Assembly: GCA_013399305.1 (NCBI GenBank)
Contig: VXAI01000015.1
Location: 6,198,182-6,262,181, forward strand
Origin: Rostratula benghalensis
Taxonomy: Eukaryota > Chordata > Aves > Charadriiformes > Rostratulidae
Reading direction: 5' to 3'
DNA: 64,000 nucleotides
The notes beneath the pieces were generated by a model. It was not told where the DNA came from. It made no database searches and saw nothing but the letters and a program-made list of their open reading frames with translations. Position numbers and translations under genes: made by a program. This document shows, piece after piece, positions 50,501-61,400 of the stretch (position 1 is the first letter of the stretch; each line of letters starts with the position of its first letter).

Positions 50501-53500
50501 ATCAGTGAAGTGTGTGCTGAGTGAGTGGAGGTTCCAGACCTTTCCCTTGGCAATACTTGATTTTATAGTTCTTTAAAACAGTTGCAGATACAGGAACTAA
50601 AGCCATTTCCCATTTAAATAACCCTGTGTTGCTCTTTTCTAGATCAGTGTGGAGAGAGGGATGTCTTGGGATGAAGCAACTAAGATCTGGGCGGAACAGA
50701 CCGGTCCAGATGATGGATTTTATTTGTCACTACAGGTAAGATTCGTTGTGTCTTGTCTTATGTTCAGATAAGGGGGGAGGAGGGTGGCTAACCTAATATG
50801 CTGTCTCACCTGAAAAATTTACTCTTCAAATTAATTACTGCTCAGTTTTGCAAAAAGCTTTCAGTCTTAATCCAACACTAAGGACAAATCACTCATTTTC
50901 AGCTACTCTGGATATTTTCTGATCAGAATATGAGCCCAAATGAATAGCTCTCATGTAAGCTTGTGTAAAGAAACCAGATGCTGTAAGGAAAAGGTCTGAG
51001 GTTTATGTAGATTAGTGGTGCTGTCTTCTAAAGGTGTCATTATTACAGGTTGTCCTATTGCATGCACGCACACAGAGTATCAAAGCACCAATGCTGTCAG
51101 CATGTTTAAACTTAAGGAGTTGTTGGTTTCTCTTCCAGATACGAAATAACAAGAAAACTGCTATTCTGGTAAAAGAAGTGAATCCTAAAAAGAAGCTTTT
51201 TTTAGTGTACAGACCAAATACTGGGAAACAACTCAAACTAGAAACATGTGCAGACCTGAAAAAGAAATATAAGAAGGTAATCACTGAAACTATGCTAATG
51301 TTAAATTTCAAATTTTTTGAAAAGAAATAAGGACTTTCTGGTATTTGTGCATAATTCCAGCAAGTCAAAAACTACACGTATTTTTCCAGAGCAGAGCTTG
51401 TATTTACATCTTTTGAAGTGAATCTACATGGTTTCTGCATTCCTGTAACCAAAGCTTTCTGAATGTAAATAATCTATGGTGTGGAAATGCAAAATAAGGA
51501 TTCTTAGTGTCCAGCAAGGAAAAGCCTTGCTTCTGTGTAAGGTGTAAAAACATACTCTTAAATGAGCAGCCATGTACAGTATATGCTAAGCAGTGCTTAT
51601 GAAACTTCAGCTGTTTGCTGATGAAGTTTTCAATACTGTAATGCATTATTTTGTTTAGAGGCTGGTAAGATATCTAATAGGTCTCTTAAACAATTTTATG
51701 ATAACAAATTTGCAAAAACTAAAGGAAACTCTGAGACCAGGCTGGTTACTGAGATTCTGCTGCGTTCATGCATTTTCTTCCCCTTTAAGATGGCATTTTG
51801 AGTAGCCTGACATTACAGGATAATGTACCTCTCTTCACCACCAGAATGCTGGTGCTCTTGCTTTTCTCATAGTCATGACCAAACTGCTTTTGTTCTATGC
51901 AAGTCTTGACATGTTTTACTTCATTATTATTCCCACTCTTAACTCTTCCAGGTACCTTCTGAAGATGCTCTGCCACACTGGTTAGAGCAGTACAATTCTT
52001 CTGCGGATACCTGCACCCATGCTTATTGGTTAGTATTTCTGTGCATGTAGATGCTCTGACTTCAACTGTTTGCCTAAACTGGTTTACCACTACTTGTGAT
52101 CTTGTGAAACCTTGTGTGTCTTGATCAGGAAAATTGTCTCGTGACCAGTCAAATGATCCAACCTTTGAGTTGGCAACATGAAGCTTTGTGCTTGCCCTTA
52201 AAATCTTAATATATTAGATGAATGCTAATGTATAAATTGTACTCCAGTAGGAGTATAATGACCCAGGAGTGGCTTATGCTTTGTGTCTTGACCTGACCTG
52301 TTATTGTGGTAGGATGGTTTTGGCTCAAGATATTTGTACTTCAGGTAGAGAAGAGATAGATGTCAGAAACAGCTGATCTTGTGCTGCCCCTTCTTTCTGA
52401 ACTCACCAGGTGATGTCTTAATTCATGAGGAACAACATCACTGGTAGAAGTTTCAGATAAATACTGGAGTTTCTGAAATGGGCTGGTCAGATACTGGTTT
52501 CATATGTGACACGTTCAGGTCCTCAGGAGAGGTCTAAATGAGTAGTATCTTTGGCTTAGAGCACCATCTGTAGGTTTTGAAGATCTGGTCCTAAATAGGC
52601 CAACACTTCTCAAAGCTTTACCATTAGAGGCATAACTGAAAGGGCTTGATTTTTTTTCTTTCTGTTGTAGGAGAGGCAACTGTAAGAAGGCTGGCCTGGG
52701 ATTAGTTTGCGAAGTGGGACTCCGTTGCCGAACTTACTATGTCCTGTGTGGTTCAGTATTGAGCGTCTGGACAAAAGTAGAAGGCGTTCTAGCCTCTGTG
52801 AGTGGTACAAATGTGAAAATGCAAATAGTTCGTCTAAGAACAGAAGATGGGCAGAGGATCGTTGGTAAGTGGTTTGTCAGCTCCATTTCCATCTTGAAGT
52901 GGTAGAAGGTAGCTGTAACTTACAAGTCACTTCATGTTGACAGGCACGTGGGAAACTTTATAGAGATGCTTCCAAGAGAAAAGGCTCCGTGGTGTGTATG
53001 TTGGGGAGGGGCAGAAATACAACAGCTGGAAACTTATTTGTAGTACAAACATTGGTTTGAATCGGGTTAAAGAAGAAAGACTTTTTTTTCAGCCAGGCTT
53101 TGGAACATTTGCTTTCTCAGTTCTTTTGATTTACTAGAGGCAAAAAAGTCATACTTGGCCTGTCCCAACCAAACTACCCATGAAGCTGTAAGGGCTGCAC
53201 TTCCTTCCCCACTTACAGCAAAGATCAGTAAGGCCTTGAAAATGGTGGGGTTTGTTGTTTTTGCACGACTGAAAGTCACATGCAGTCATTCTGAACCACG
53301 GAGTTCAAGATGACTGTCACTTCTTGTTGCTAAACCTTTCAGTGAAGCCCTCATATCAGGTACCTCACAGGCTGAAATCTATATGTATTTTTTTTAAACA
53401 TGGGCTTCCTGTGGATGTGTTGCAGTTCATACTCTAGTGACAGTTTTCTAAGATGTTGAAACTAGGTTTTTTCTGTGAGACTAGGAACGCCAAAATAGGT

Positions 53501-53927
53501 GAGTTCTTGTTTTCTGTGGCAGTGGGTAACATCAGAATAAAATTGGTCTTTGGGGGCAAAATGGCCATTTTCTTGTGCTTCATGACCTAAAGGATTGGTT
53601 GTGACTTCTGAAGAGGGCTCTTTTCTCAAGAAGCAGAATTTGTAGCTGCACTTGATTAGGCTTGACATTGCACATGGTCACTGTTGAGCGTTGCATGAAT
53701 TAAATGGTGGAATTGTCAGCCTGGGGTTTTAATGCCCAAATTGTTTACACAGTTATGAAGCAGTTGGTTTGTTGCTGTTTCCAGGTTTGATCATTCCTGC
53801 AAATTGTGTCTCGCCCCTCGTAAACCTCCTGTCAACATCAGACCAGTCTCAACAGCTCGCTGTACAGCAGCAGCAGATCTGGCAGCAGCATCACCCGCAG
53901 AGCATCACCAACTTCAACAACGCATAA
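29551..53927 (+). CDS. SBNO1: SBNO1, strawberry notch homolog 1 (31 coding exons)
   Basis: SBNO1 is a nuclear DExH-box helicase-like protein of the strawberry notch family, implicated in Notch and other transcriptional programmes. Coding exons: 29551-29682, 30008-30112, 31784-32093, 34219-34319, 35481-35577, 37443-37603, 38615-38748, 38896-38986, 39920-40081, 40606-40741, 40819-40924, 42172-42325, 43493-43675, 43877-43974, 44659-44810, 45380-45577, 45866-46036, 46125-46294, 47043-47174, 47894-48029, 48433-48545, 48646-48717, 49184-49283, 49809-49883, 50127-50273, 50354-50448, 50643-50735, 51139-51276, 51952-52028, 52671-52864, 53785-53927. All phases agree; total 4176 nt, 1391 aa (human 1393). 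Motifs: Walker [10 protein letters not shown] (321-329), Walker B DECH (435-438), SAT motif (474-476), motif VI QFGRTHR (975-981), an acidic Ser/Asp/Glu region (about 715-765) and a Gln-rich C-terminus. It starts [17 protein letters not shown] and ends with NFNNA. Exon 9 ends at a U12-type intron; the other introns look U2-type. Confidence 0.97.
30145..31035 (-). mobile_element. Solo LTR of an avian endogenous retrovirus in SBNO1 intron 2
   Basis: On the minus strand the element starts TGTATTGGGCTTACATC and ends at TTATCCCACCACA. The interior holds degenerate tandem blocks with recurring TGCTCCAGC- and GGTGCAGTCCTTCA-like phrases (about 30470-30740). I recognise these as a common passerine ERV LTR family. 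The LTR is about 891 bp, antisense to SBNO1. A TATA-like AATAACGTATTTAAC lies near 30881-30896. No clean target-site duplication remains (GTGTG against GTATA), so the insertion is probably old. No gag/pol/env was seen. A 135-codon minus-strand frame (30289-30696) is open inside the LTR but is not a recognisable gene. Confidence 0.75.
33806..33847 (+). other. SBNO1: Candidate alternative cassette exon of SBNO1 (14 codons)
   Basis: In the intron between 32093 and 34219, a pyrimidine-rich acceptor with tandem AGs (TTTTACAGAAG) is followed by 42 bases and a strong donor (CAG|GTAAGT). Flanking exons join in phase 1. Using the second AG (33804-33805) keeps the frame and inserts 14 residues including [13 protein letters not shown]. 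Using the first AG (33801-33802) adds three bases and creates an immediate in-frame TAA. Skipping it gives [15 protein letters not shown], the ortholog sequence as I remember it, so this exon is excluded from the main model. Confidence 0.4.
36248..36990 (+). mobile_element. CR1 LINE 3' fragment, split by an LTR insertion
   Basis: Plus-strand sequence from about 36248 to 36634 carries hallmark CR1 phrases (AGGGCAACAAATCTGGTGAG, TTCAGCCTGGAGAAAAGAAG, GGTTGGATGATCTTAGAGG). It stops abruptly and resumes at 36978 with TTCCAACTTAAAC, the continuation expected of a CR1 3' end. It is a 5'-truncated, non-coding copy in SBNO1 intron 5. Confidence 0.85.
36635..36977 (+). mobile_element. Solo LTR nested in a CR1 element
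   Basis: A 343-bp block with TG...CA termini (starts TGTGGGAATAGATC, ends TTTCTCTCCTCA) interrupts the CR1 between its GAGGTCT and TTCCAAC segments. It has a TATA-like element near 36899 and AATAAA at 36920-36925, both in plus orientation, as in a retroviral R/U5 region. The possible 5-bp duplication (CCGCC / CTTCC) is imperfect. No coding sequence is associated with it. Confidence 0.7.
40082..40605 (+). other. SBNO1: U12-type (minor spliceosome) intron of SBNO1
   Basis: The 5' splice site is GTATCCTTT (40082-40090), a perfect U12-type donor. The branch site TTCCTTAAT (40587-40595) matches TTCCTTRAY, and its branch A at 40594 lies 11 bases before the end of the acceptor AG (40604-40605). A nearer AG at 40599-40600 would be only 6 bases from the branch A and would break the frame. 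The used AG gives GV|IVFDECH, the conserved Walker B region. The intron is phase 0, 524 bases, with GT-AG ends. Confidence 0.9.
40606..40741 (+). other. SBNO1: SBNO1 exon 10, Walker B (DECH) and SAT motif
   Basis: This exon encodes [18 protein letters not shown] at its start and RVVYASATG at its end. The DECH box should coordinate magnesium and ATP, and the SAT motif couples hydrolysis to movement in SF2 helicases. Both are intact, and so is the Walker A lysine (residue 326) in exon 7, so the ATPase is expected to be functional. Confidence 0.93.
42326..43492 (+). other. SBNO1 intron 12
   Basis: Intron of 1167 bases between exon 12 (ends VKL) and exon 13 (starts WVSARERF). Apart from the short direct repeat, no gene or repeat was recognised. 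Confidence 0.85.
42849..42911 (+). repeat. Local direct repeat in SBNO1 intron 12
   Basis: The 15-mer TGTCCAAGAATTACT occurs at 42849-42863 and again at 42897-42911, 48 bases apart. Several copies of ACTTAATT fill the space between them. It looks like replication-slippage expansion in intronic DNA. Confidence 0.8.
45380..45577 (+). other. SBNO1: SBNO1 exon 16, acidic serine-rich linker
   Basis: This exon encodes a basic patch (REAKKARK) followed by a dense Ser/Asp/Glu region ([18 protein letters not shown], then GDDDDFNPF). It is expected to be disordered and rich in potential CK2 sites, and it links the N-terminal ATPase half to the C-terminal helicase half. The next exon opens with a lysine-rich stretch (KNKDKKKKK). 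Confidence 0.92.
47318..47330 (+). promoter_or_regulatory. Weak candidate CTCF core in an SBNO1 intron
   Basis: CCACAAGAGGGCA matches the CTCF core except for one position (A where C/T is preferred). Motif evidence only. Confidence 0.2.
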
Positions 53928-55205
53928 GAGGACAAACTACAGGTGTTGACTTTGGTGTTTGAGGAAAAGGCTGTAAAAGCATATCACTCGCATAAAAATC
54001 AGGGACAGATTCCAAAGAAATATAACTTTTTCAGTTCAGTTGTGTGCTCTCAAATGCTTTGGGAATAAAGAGATCTTTAAAAGGTTGGTAGAACTGAAAG
54101 CCAGCAGTTGTTTATGGTGGTGCATCTGTCTTTCCTTATGCTCTCTGTAGTGCTTCCTGTTTGCTTTTACTTTTGGCCTTTTAAGCTACAAACCACAATT
54201 TGTTTGAAAATGCTTGAAAATCCCCAAGCAGGCTTTATTTTTATCTTGTCATACAGTGCTCAGGGTTTAACGCAGTGCATCAATGCCATTGCTGTGGGAG
54301 ATATCCTTGAATGCATGTACTGAGTATATATATTGAAAATATATATTGGGTTTTTCTCTTCAATTTATGAGTTTATAAAAGCATGAAACCTAGAGGTTGC
54401 ACATCATGCATTCAGGTTCCTTCCCAGTTTCTGTTTGACAGTGCATGTCTCTGGAAACGGGCATGGACAGGATAAACAACACAGGACAGGAATTCGGAGA
54501 GAAACACAATCTTAGTTGTACAGCATTGGTTATTGCATTTTTATAGTGTTTATACCCAGGCGTTGCATTTTTTCTGGTTCTCTCCTGGGGGGTTATATAT
54601 TAGAGTCTACGACACGTTCTTTTTGTGATAAACATCTTAAATTAAAATTAGTTCATTTTTAATGTATTAATGGTATTCCTAATGTGTACTGCAAAGATGG
54701 CTGGATGCCTATTTTCCTTAAATTGAAGCATTTCCTTAATCCGAGGTGGTTATGGAAACTTAAGTGCAAATTCACTTCCATCTCGCATACAATCCTCTAT
54801 TTTTTACTTCATTAATGTAATTTAATTTGTCACTTGTAAGATGAAACCTTACTTGAGCTGTAAATTAGAGAATGGGAGACACTTGAGGGTTCCGCTGTAT
54901 GTGCTGTTTCTGTTACCCAGTAACTTGAATACTGTTTAATATGTTGTAAGACATTGTAGAGTTTATCTGGAGCTGTTTAAAAGAAATTGTAATGTACAAA
55001 TGTGAATAGTCACTTATCTATAATATGGGTAAGTTTTGTTTTGCCTATAATAGTAGATGTTTATAAGAAAGTGAAGGACAATGTTTGTCATTTCTTGCTT
55101 GCACAGGTTGCACTATTGAAAAATTGAGATTGTATAAACCTGTCCAAAAAAACCCCTACAAGATAACCATCTTGTAGATGTCAAATAAAAGTTATTGTAC
55201 TAACA
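53928..55205 (+). other. SBNO1: SBNO1 3' UTR
   Basis: Sequence from the stop codon to just past the distal AATAAA. It is AT-rich and contains an early AATAAA at 54064-54069 and an AT-dinucleotide stretch at about 54325-54348. No other gene is visible in it. Confidence 0.7.
55184..55189 (+). terminator. SBNO1: SBNO1 distal polyadenylation signal
   Basis: AATAAA about 1.26 kb after the stop codon, followed within about 30 bases by a GT-rich stretch (GTGGAGTCTTGTTTAGG), the usual downstream element. The proximal AATAAA at 54064-54069 could give a shorter 3' UTR of about 150 bases. Confidence 0.7.
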
Positions 55206-58090
55206 AGAAGTGGAGTCTTGTTTAGGCAATCACTGTATTCCAAAAAAAACTAACAAGTCTGTACAATTGGAATTGGACAGGACGTGGCATGTTCCAGGCT
55301 GCTTTAACCAGGCTTCTGTCTCGCGGCCCCACTGTTTCGGTTGAACTCATTAATGAGGCAAGAAGGAAACGGTGTTTAAACCTTGATGTGTATTCTCAGT
55401 GAGGCTCACCTGACAGCAGCAACCCGCTGCAGCCTCTCTTGCTTCTGTAAACACTCAGTGAGCCAGACTCAAGTGTCTCTGAGGTTTTTTCCCTAAGTAA
55501 CAGGGCCAGAAGTTCCACAGTTCTTGTGCTGAAGTGACCTCCCTTAGGTGAATTAATTTGCTTGAGGTTGTTGCTGCTGCCTGTGCCGGCACCCCAGTGT
55601 GGTAACACACGCCTGCTGATGTCCTCAGCTCCCAGTCCCAAAGAGTTTGGTGGGGGACGAATCCCCTGGACATGCTTGAGACTGGAAACAAACACAGCTC
55701 TAGAATAAATCGCCCTGCTCCCTGTTGCTGAAGCACCTGCTAAGTCTCTGTAACGAACATAGTGCAGGTGGTAGGTTTGGTGGTGGTTCTTAGTCCTCTG
55801 GTAGTGAAGGGGAGCCTGGCTGGGTGCTGCCATGCCAGCAGGAGCTGATGGTGTCCTGGAAAGCTGTAGACCACAGGCAGGGTGTGGGGGAGGATGTTCA
55901 TGTGCTTCATTCCCACCATTGGGTGTATTTGGCATCAGTTCTGGGAGAAGCAATGGGGTTTGGAGAAGTGTGTTGACAGATTAACTGTTGCAACAGATAC
56001 TGAAACAAATAGCTACTAACAGCAAGCTGTGTGGACTTCACTGTTGGGTTGGGGTTTTTTTTAGTTATCATTGGTGTAGAAACTTCTACCATCTGAGATG
56101 GTACCAGTTTTAGATCTTAATCCTCAGTAAGGTGGTTCTAGAAGTGGTAGGTTCACAAATAGCGATTGTTTTCTTATTATTTTTTTGTATATACATAATT
56201 TTAAAACAAGTCATTCTTTAACACTTCAGTTCCTAAATGCTCTTCTTAGCCTATTGTGCTATGTTTTGGTTGTTGGGATGAGTGTTTACAGAACAGGTAT
56301 TCTGTGTTGTTAACCAAACCATACAATTTTATGTATACTCACACCCTCGTCAGCTTCCCAGGGACTTATGTCCCCTGGAGGGGGGGAAAAAAAAACCTGA
56401 GAGCACTTAACAAGATCCATAAGAACCATTCCCTGACTTGCTGTCCTTTGCCTGCTCTGTGTCACCATCAGTGCCTTGGCTTTGTCATTCACCTACTAAC
56501 ACATCTGCATCCACCGCTCTGCAGCGTTAGAACATCTTCAATGCTAACATTAAAAAAAAAAAAACCCAAAAAACCCCCCAAATAAATAATCAGCCTTCGA
56601 GCTACAGAAACGTGTTTCTCTTGAAAGTTCCTGCTCAGTGGTTGGGGTGGGGTTTTTGGTGGTAGTGTGCTCCTTGCATGAGCTGCTGATCAAGCTTGGG
56701 GGAGAAAAGGAATATAAATAGCGCTGTGGATGGGGTAAGGCTCAGTGAGGTCCCTGTCCTTTCATAGCATCAAATGCCCTCCCAGGGAGGAAGGAGGAGA
56801 GACCAATTGTTGTGTCACAAATTACCAGGCGAGGCAAGGGTGGTCTCCAGTTTTTCCTGTGGGGGGAGGAATTGACCCACTTTGTACAAATCTCCATCTG
56901 AAATGGATATAAAATTCATGAAGGACAGATGTCTGGTAACGGGGGCAAAGCTAAAAAAGTGGCAGCAGTTTCTGTACCGTGTGAGTTTTGGAAGCATGCT
57001 GTAGAAGGGGAGAGTCTACTTAAGTTGACTTGGGAATCGAAGGGATAAAATTTTAGGGTTTCTTCTCTAAACTGTGTCTTGATGGCAACTAAATTTTGAC
57101 TCATTAATTAGTTTCATGCTTTTATGATATATCTGATGCAGCAAATGCAGTTGTAACCCATGAAAATCCCCCTCTGCGCAGCAAGTTTTCAATTTTTCAG
57201 TTGCTGTACAGTCTGTTGGGAACACACACCTCTTGTAAGGACTTAAAGTTCCCTGAAGTTGCTGGTTGTCCAGTCAGTGTGTGGCACTTGCTTTGTAAAT
57301 GAAGAAAGCTCTGCAACCTGTAAACGTTTGTCAAGCGAATTACCGAGGGGTTTTTGTATTTTTCCCTTGCATTTGGAATAAGCTTCATTCCGATCCCATC
57401 GCAGTCTGTACATATATAGAAAGAGTATGTATGTATATAGAGATGTTAAAGGCTACTGAATTATTGAATGTAAATAACTCTTGTTTTCCTTTTGTGTGGG
57501 GTTTCTTTTTTTCTTCATGACCTTCCCAAGATGTATTCCTATTTTCTCAGCCTGCCAAACAGGCAGTTTGCGTGTACTTTGAAATATATATAGCATACAT
57601 AAAACTTCCGAGAGATGTCTGCATACATTGGAGATGGTTTATGTTGTCATTTTTTTTCCTGTCTGTCTTCCATGCTCCTTTTGATGCTATGTGGTTTTAT
57701 TCTATATTTTTAGCATATAATGCATTTTCTTGAGAGAAATTGATTCCCGATGTGTTTCAGTAGCTGATTCTGTTGTCGTCTTAGTGCCTGTATCAGAGAG
57801 AAACAAATACTTGAATTTTCATGTAGTTTCTTTTCTTTAGTCTTCTCAGTGCATTTCCAATCTTAAACTTTAATGCTAGATACGTTCCCATTTTCTCCCA
57901 CTTACCACAGCTCCCCTTGTGCATTCAGTGAGCTCCAACCATACAAGTTCCAGAATTAAATGCATTATCACTAGGACTTACCTTCTGTCCTAAAATGTAA
58001 AGGTACAATTTCCACATTCACATTAAATAGTAAATGTCTCAAAGCTCTCTAGAAAGGTGGGTAACTTGAGAGGAGAAAAGATCTATCTGT
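55206..58090. other. Intergenic DNA downstream of SBNO1
   Basis: No recognised gene. A 185-codon open frame runs on the minus strand (55953-55396) without recognisable homology; it is discussed as a finding. A/C-rich runs occur at about 56385 and 56550-56580. No CDK2AP1 exon could be identified. Confidence 0.6.
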
Positions 58091-58108
58091 TGTAGGGTAT
58101 TTCCCGGG

Positions 58109-58498
58109 ATAGTTTTGAGCTTCTCCTGTGAGGACAGGCTGAGGGGCTTGGGGTTCTTCAGCCTGGAGAAGGATTTGGGGAGACCTTAGAGCCCCTTCCA
58201 GCACCTGAAGGGGCTCCAAGAGAGGTGGGGAGGGACTCTTGATCAGGGAGCAGAGCGATAGGATGAGGGGAAACAGTTTTAAACTGGAAGAGGGGAGATT
58301 TAGATTAGATCTTAGGAAGAAATTCTTTGGTGTGAGGGTGGTGAGACCCTGGCCTGGGTTGCCCAGAGAAGCTGTGGCTGCTCCATCCCTGGAGGGGTTC
58401 AAGGCCAGGTTGGATGGGGCTTGGAGCAACCTGGTCTGGTGGGAGGTGGAACTCAATGATCTTTAAGGTCCTTTCCAACCCAAACTGTTCTGTGATGC
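58109..58498 (+). mobile_element. CR1 LINE 3' fragment
   Basis: Plus-strand CR1 3' end with characteristic phrases: TTCAGCCTGGAGAAGGATTT, GAAATTCTTTGGTGTGAGGG, TGGATGGGGCTTGGAGCAAC, CCTTTCCAACCCAAA. It ends at the typical TTCTGTGAT tail. The copy is 5'-truncated and non-coding; open frames within it are by-products. Confidence 0.93.
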
Positions 58499-58499
58499 T

Positions 58500-61400
58500 A
58501 ATGTCAAAATGTGCAAAACAGAGGCAGTGGAACTTTCTTGCCTTTGAAAAAAAGGTATATATTTTTAATTACCAAGTAAAAATACATATATCAAAATGAG
58601 AGATTAATGAGAAATTCCTTGAATTGTCTGTCGCTTACTTAGCCCCTAAGCTCCCAGCAGTTGTCACAGGCTTTGCCCCTCTCCTCTTGCTGGGACAGTC
58701 AGCATCCCTACCGTTGTTTCCTGAAGGAGGTGGTTTGCAAAGTCCATTGGCCGGGAGAGTTGTTGCAAAGAGCGACAGAACACTTCTGGGAGTTTCTGTG
58801 CTCAGTACGGGCTTGAACAACGAACATGGACAATTAATGGAGGTGTTGGTGTCACACACGGGCGGGTGCAGTGTGCGGTTCCCTGTCACGGCCTCCCGTG
58901 GTACAGAGGGACGGAGCCGCAGCAGCACTGACACAACACAACCCCGGCGGTGCCCCGGGTGCGCAGCGAGGGCCTGGGAAACCCCCGGGGCTGATGCTTC
59001 AGCTGAGACCTGTCACCAATGCAGGTTGTACACTGAGGCTGAAACACAACTCTCTTTTTAAGGAGAAACACGTGAAAGAGGGAAGGAAAGACTGGAAGGA
59101 GCGGTGTTTCCCAGCCGCGCTTACAACGCTGAGGGCAGACTGCCTCTAAAGGCGTCCGCTAAAGAGCAATAGGCAAAACACCAAGCAAGAGCTTAGTTGA
59201 TTTGATGTGCTGTGCTGTTTCTTAATTGATCCGGAGCAACTTTTGAGTGAATGAAGTTTGAGGCAGAAATAAGATTGAAGAACAGCAACTGGACAGGTTT
59301 AAGCTGAGGCCAGAATTCCTCCAAGGACGTTTTCACCTGCTGTCGTGAACCGATACAGCAGGATTTTCTCACCCTGTGTAAAGGACCTTGATATTTCTTT
59401 CCAGAAAAGACCTTTGTGCTGAAAGGACAGACAGAAGGTAACGGATCTGCTGCACTTAGGCCGGCAGCTCAGCCAATACAGAAATGCATTTGGATTTAAG
59501 CAATGTCTTTTGTTTATAAAGTCCTGCAATACTTAAAGCCTGAATCAACGTGCAAAGTTTATTTTTTAAGAACCAAGCTCAGTGCTTTCGAACTTGGTTG
59601 CGCTTCGGGCATAACTTTAATGAGACGGGTCACCTGCAGAACAGGAGGTTTCCTGTATTTGATTTGCTCTGTGAAGAATAAAGAGACATTTCTACTGACA
59701 CTTCTGTTTACATCCGTATTTACATACCTTCTCCCGATTTGGAGAGGATAACCAGTAAAAAGCCAAACACATTGCAGGCACATAACGGCATTTTTGTTTG
59801 CCAAGTCATTTGATTTATTTTTCAGTCATTGACCTGAAGTCCACCTGAATTTTATTTGAGGTGGGTGTTCCTCGGCTCAGCACCTTCCAGCAGCCCCATG
59901 GAGGGGGTGTCCTGCATCCCCTTCATCCTCCTCTGCCGTTGAGATTCCCTCTGCGCAACGGAGATGCTATTTTTTTTACAGACAGGACTTGGCTATTAGT
60001 GCTGCTTCAGTCTACACCTTTAATAGTCCAACCCGATAGGACTCCAAAGACGTGTAACATTTAAGGTGAAATGGATGTGTCTGCCTTAACTGGAGATGTT
60101 TGCCAGCCTTAAAGACGTCACCCTCCAGCACTGCACAGCGTGTCCCTGTGTCCTCCGTGCCAGCAGACAATACCTGTGCGTGCCAACTGCCCTCCTACAA
60201 AGGGGCAGAACTTGCAGTGCCCAGCCTAAAAATATTACAGCAAAGTTCAGAAAGATTTACACTCACAAAATTTACAAACTGTGGAACACAATGAATTCTG
60301 TATTGAGTTGGGGGGGTTATTTTTGGTTAAGAAATGTTAAACAAGTTAAACCGACTACTACTTTGGATTTGGGGTTTTTCCCCTTTTAATTTTCTATTGT
60401 GGAACCTACCCCACGCACGTTGTTTACACTGAGAGGCCTTTCAGCAATACTTCTGCACACATTAAACATCCTTGCTCCATTTTAGGATCCTTCGGCCTAG
60501 TAGAAGTCCTGTTGTAGTAATCCAAACAGCTTTTCTTTCAACCCATTTAAATACCTGGCACTTAACTTGGCTAATTTCACTGGTTAATGAGGGTGGCTCT
60601 ACTGGTAGTTGAGAGCAGATTTGTGACATTCTTTGAATGCTAATTGTAATGATCTTAAAAGAAGGAGGAGAGTTTATAAAAGCTGTGTCATAATTGGAAA
60701 GTATCAACTTCTTCATATTCCATGCATAACGTGTGAGTGTCTTTCCTTTGTCTGAAGAGGTAGTTTGGGATAAACAGGCTAATTCAATCTTATTTTTGCG
60801 ATTTGTTTTATATTTACTTTTGTTCTCGTTTTCCCCAAATATGGAAAGGTGATGATTCCAAGTTCTGAACCATAAAAGAAGATGCCCAAACCTCAGAACT
60901 TAATTATTCGTTTTCGTAAAGCAGTAGACTTTGTTCTGTAAGTAAGGGAGAAATGTCTTAAGAGAGGTTTTGGTTGGCTTTTTTCCAATATGTAAATAAT
61001 ACATATTAAAAAATGCCAGAGAGGCAGCTCATGAGCTGACGGCTTCTACCTTTGGAAGCCCAGCTCTGGTTTACATGTTCCTTTCTTCTACACTTAAGAG
61101 CTGGATGAACTGACTGTGCTAAATATACAATGAATTGCAAGGCATGAAACGGAGATCTGTGTCAGCTTAGCCAGAGTGACCAAGTTAAATCATAAACCAG
61201 GGCGCAACTGATTTAATTGCTCCCAGGTAAGATCTCCCCTGGAGTTACTTGGAGTGAATAAAAAGGTAAATGTGAGCAATGAAACTGAAGACCTGAGCCT
61301 GCAGCTGGTCCCTGCAAACCATCCCCGGTGTTACCCTCTCCATGCCTTTTGGAGTGGGCAGTGCTTGGGACTGGGACTTCCCTGGCTCCTACCTGCTTTT

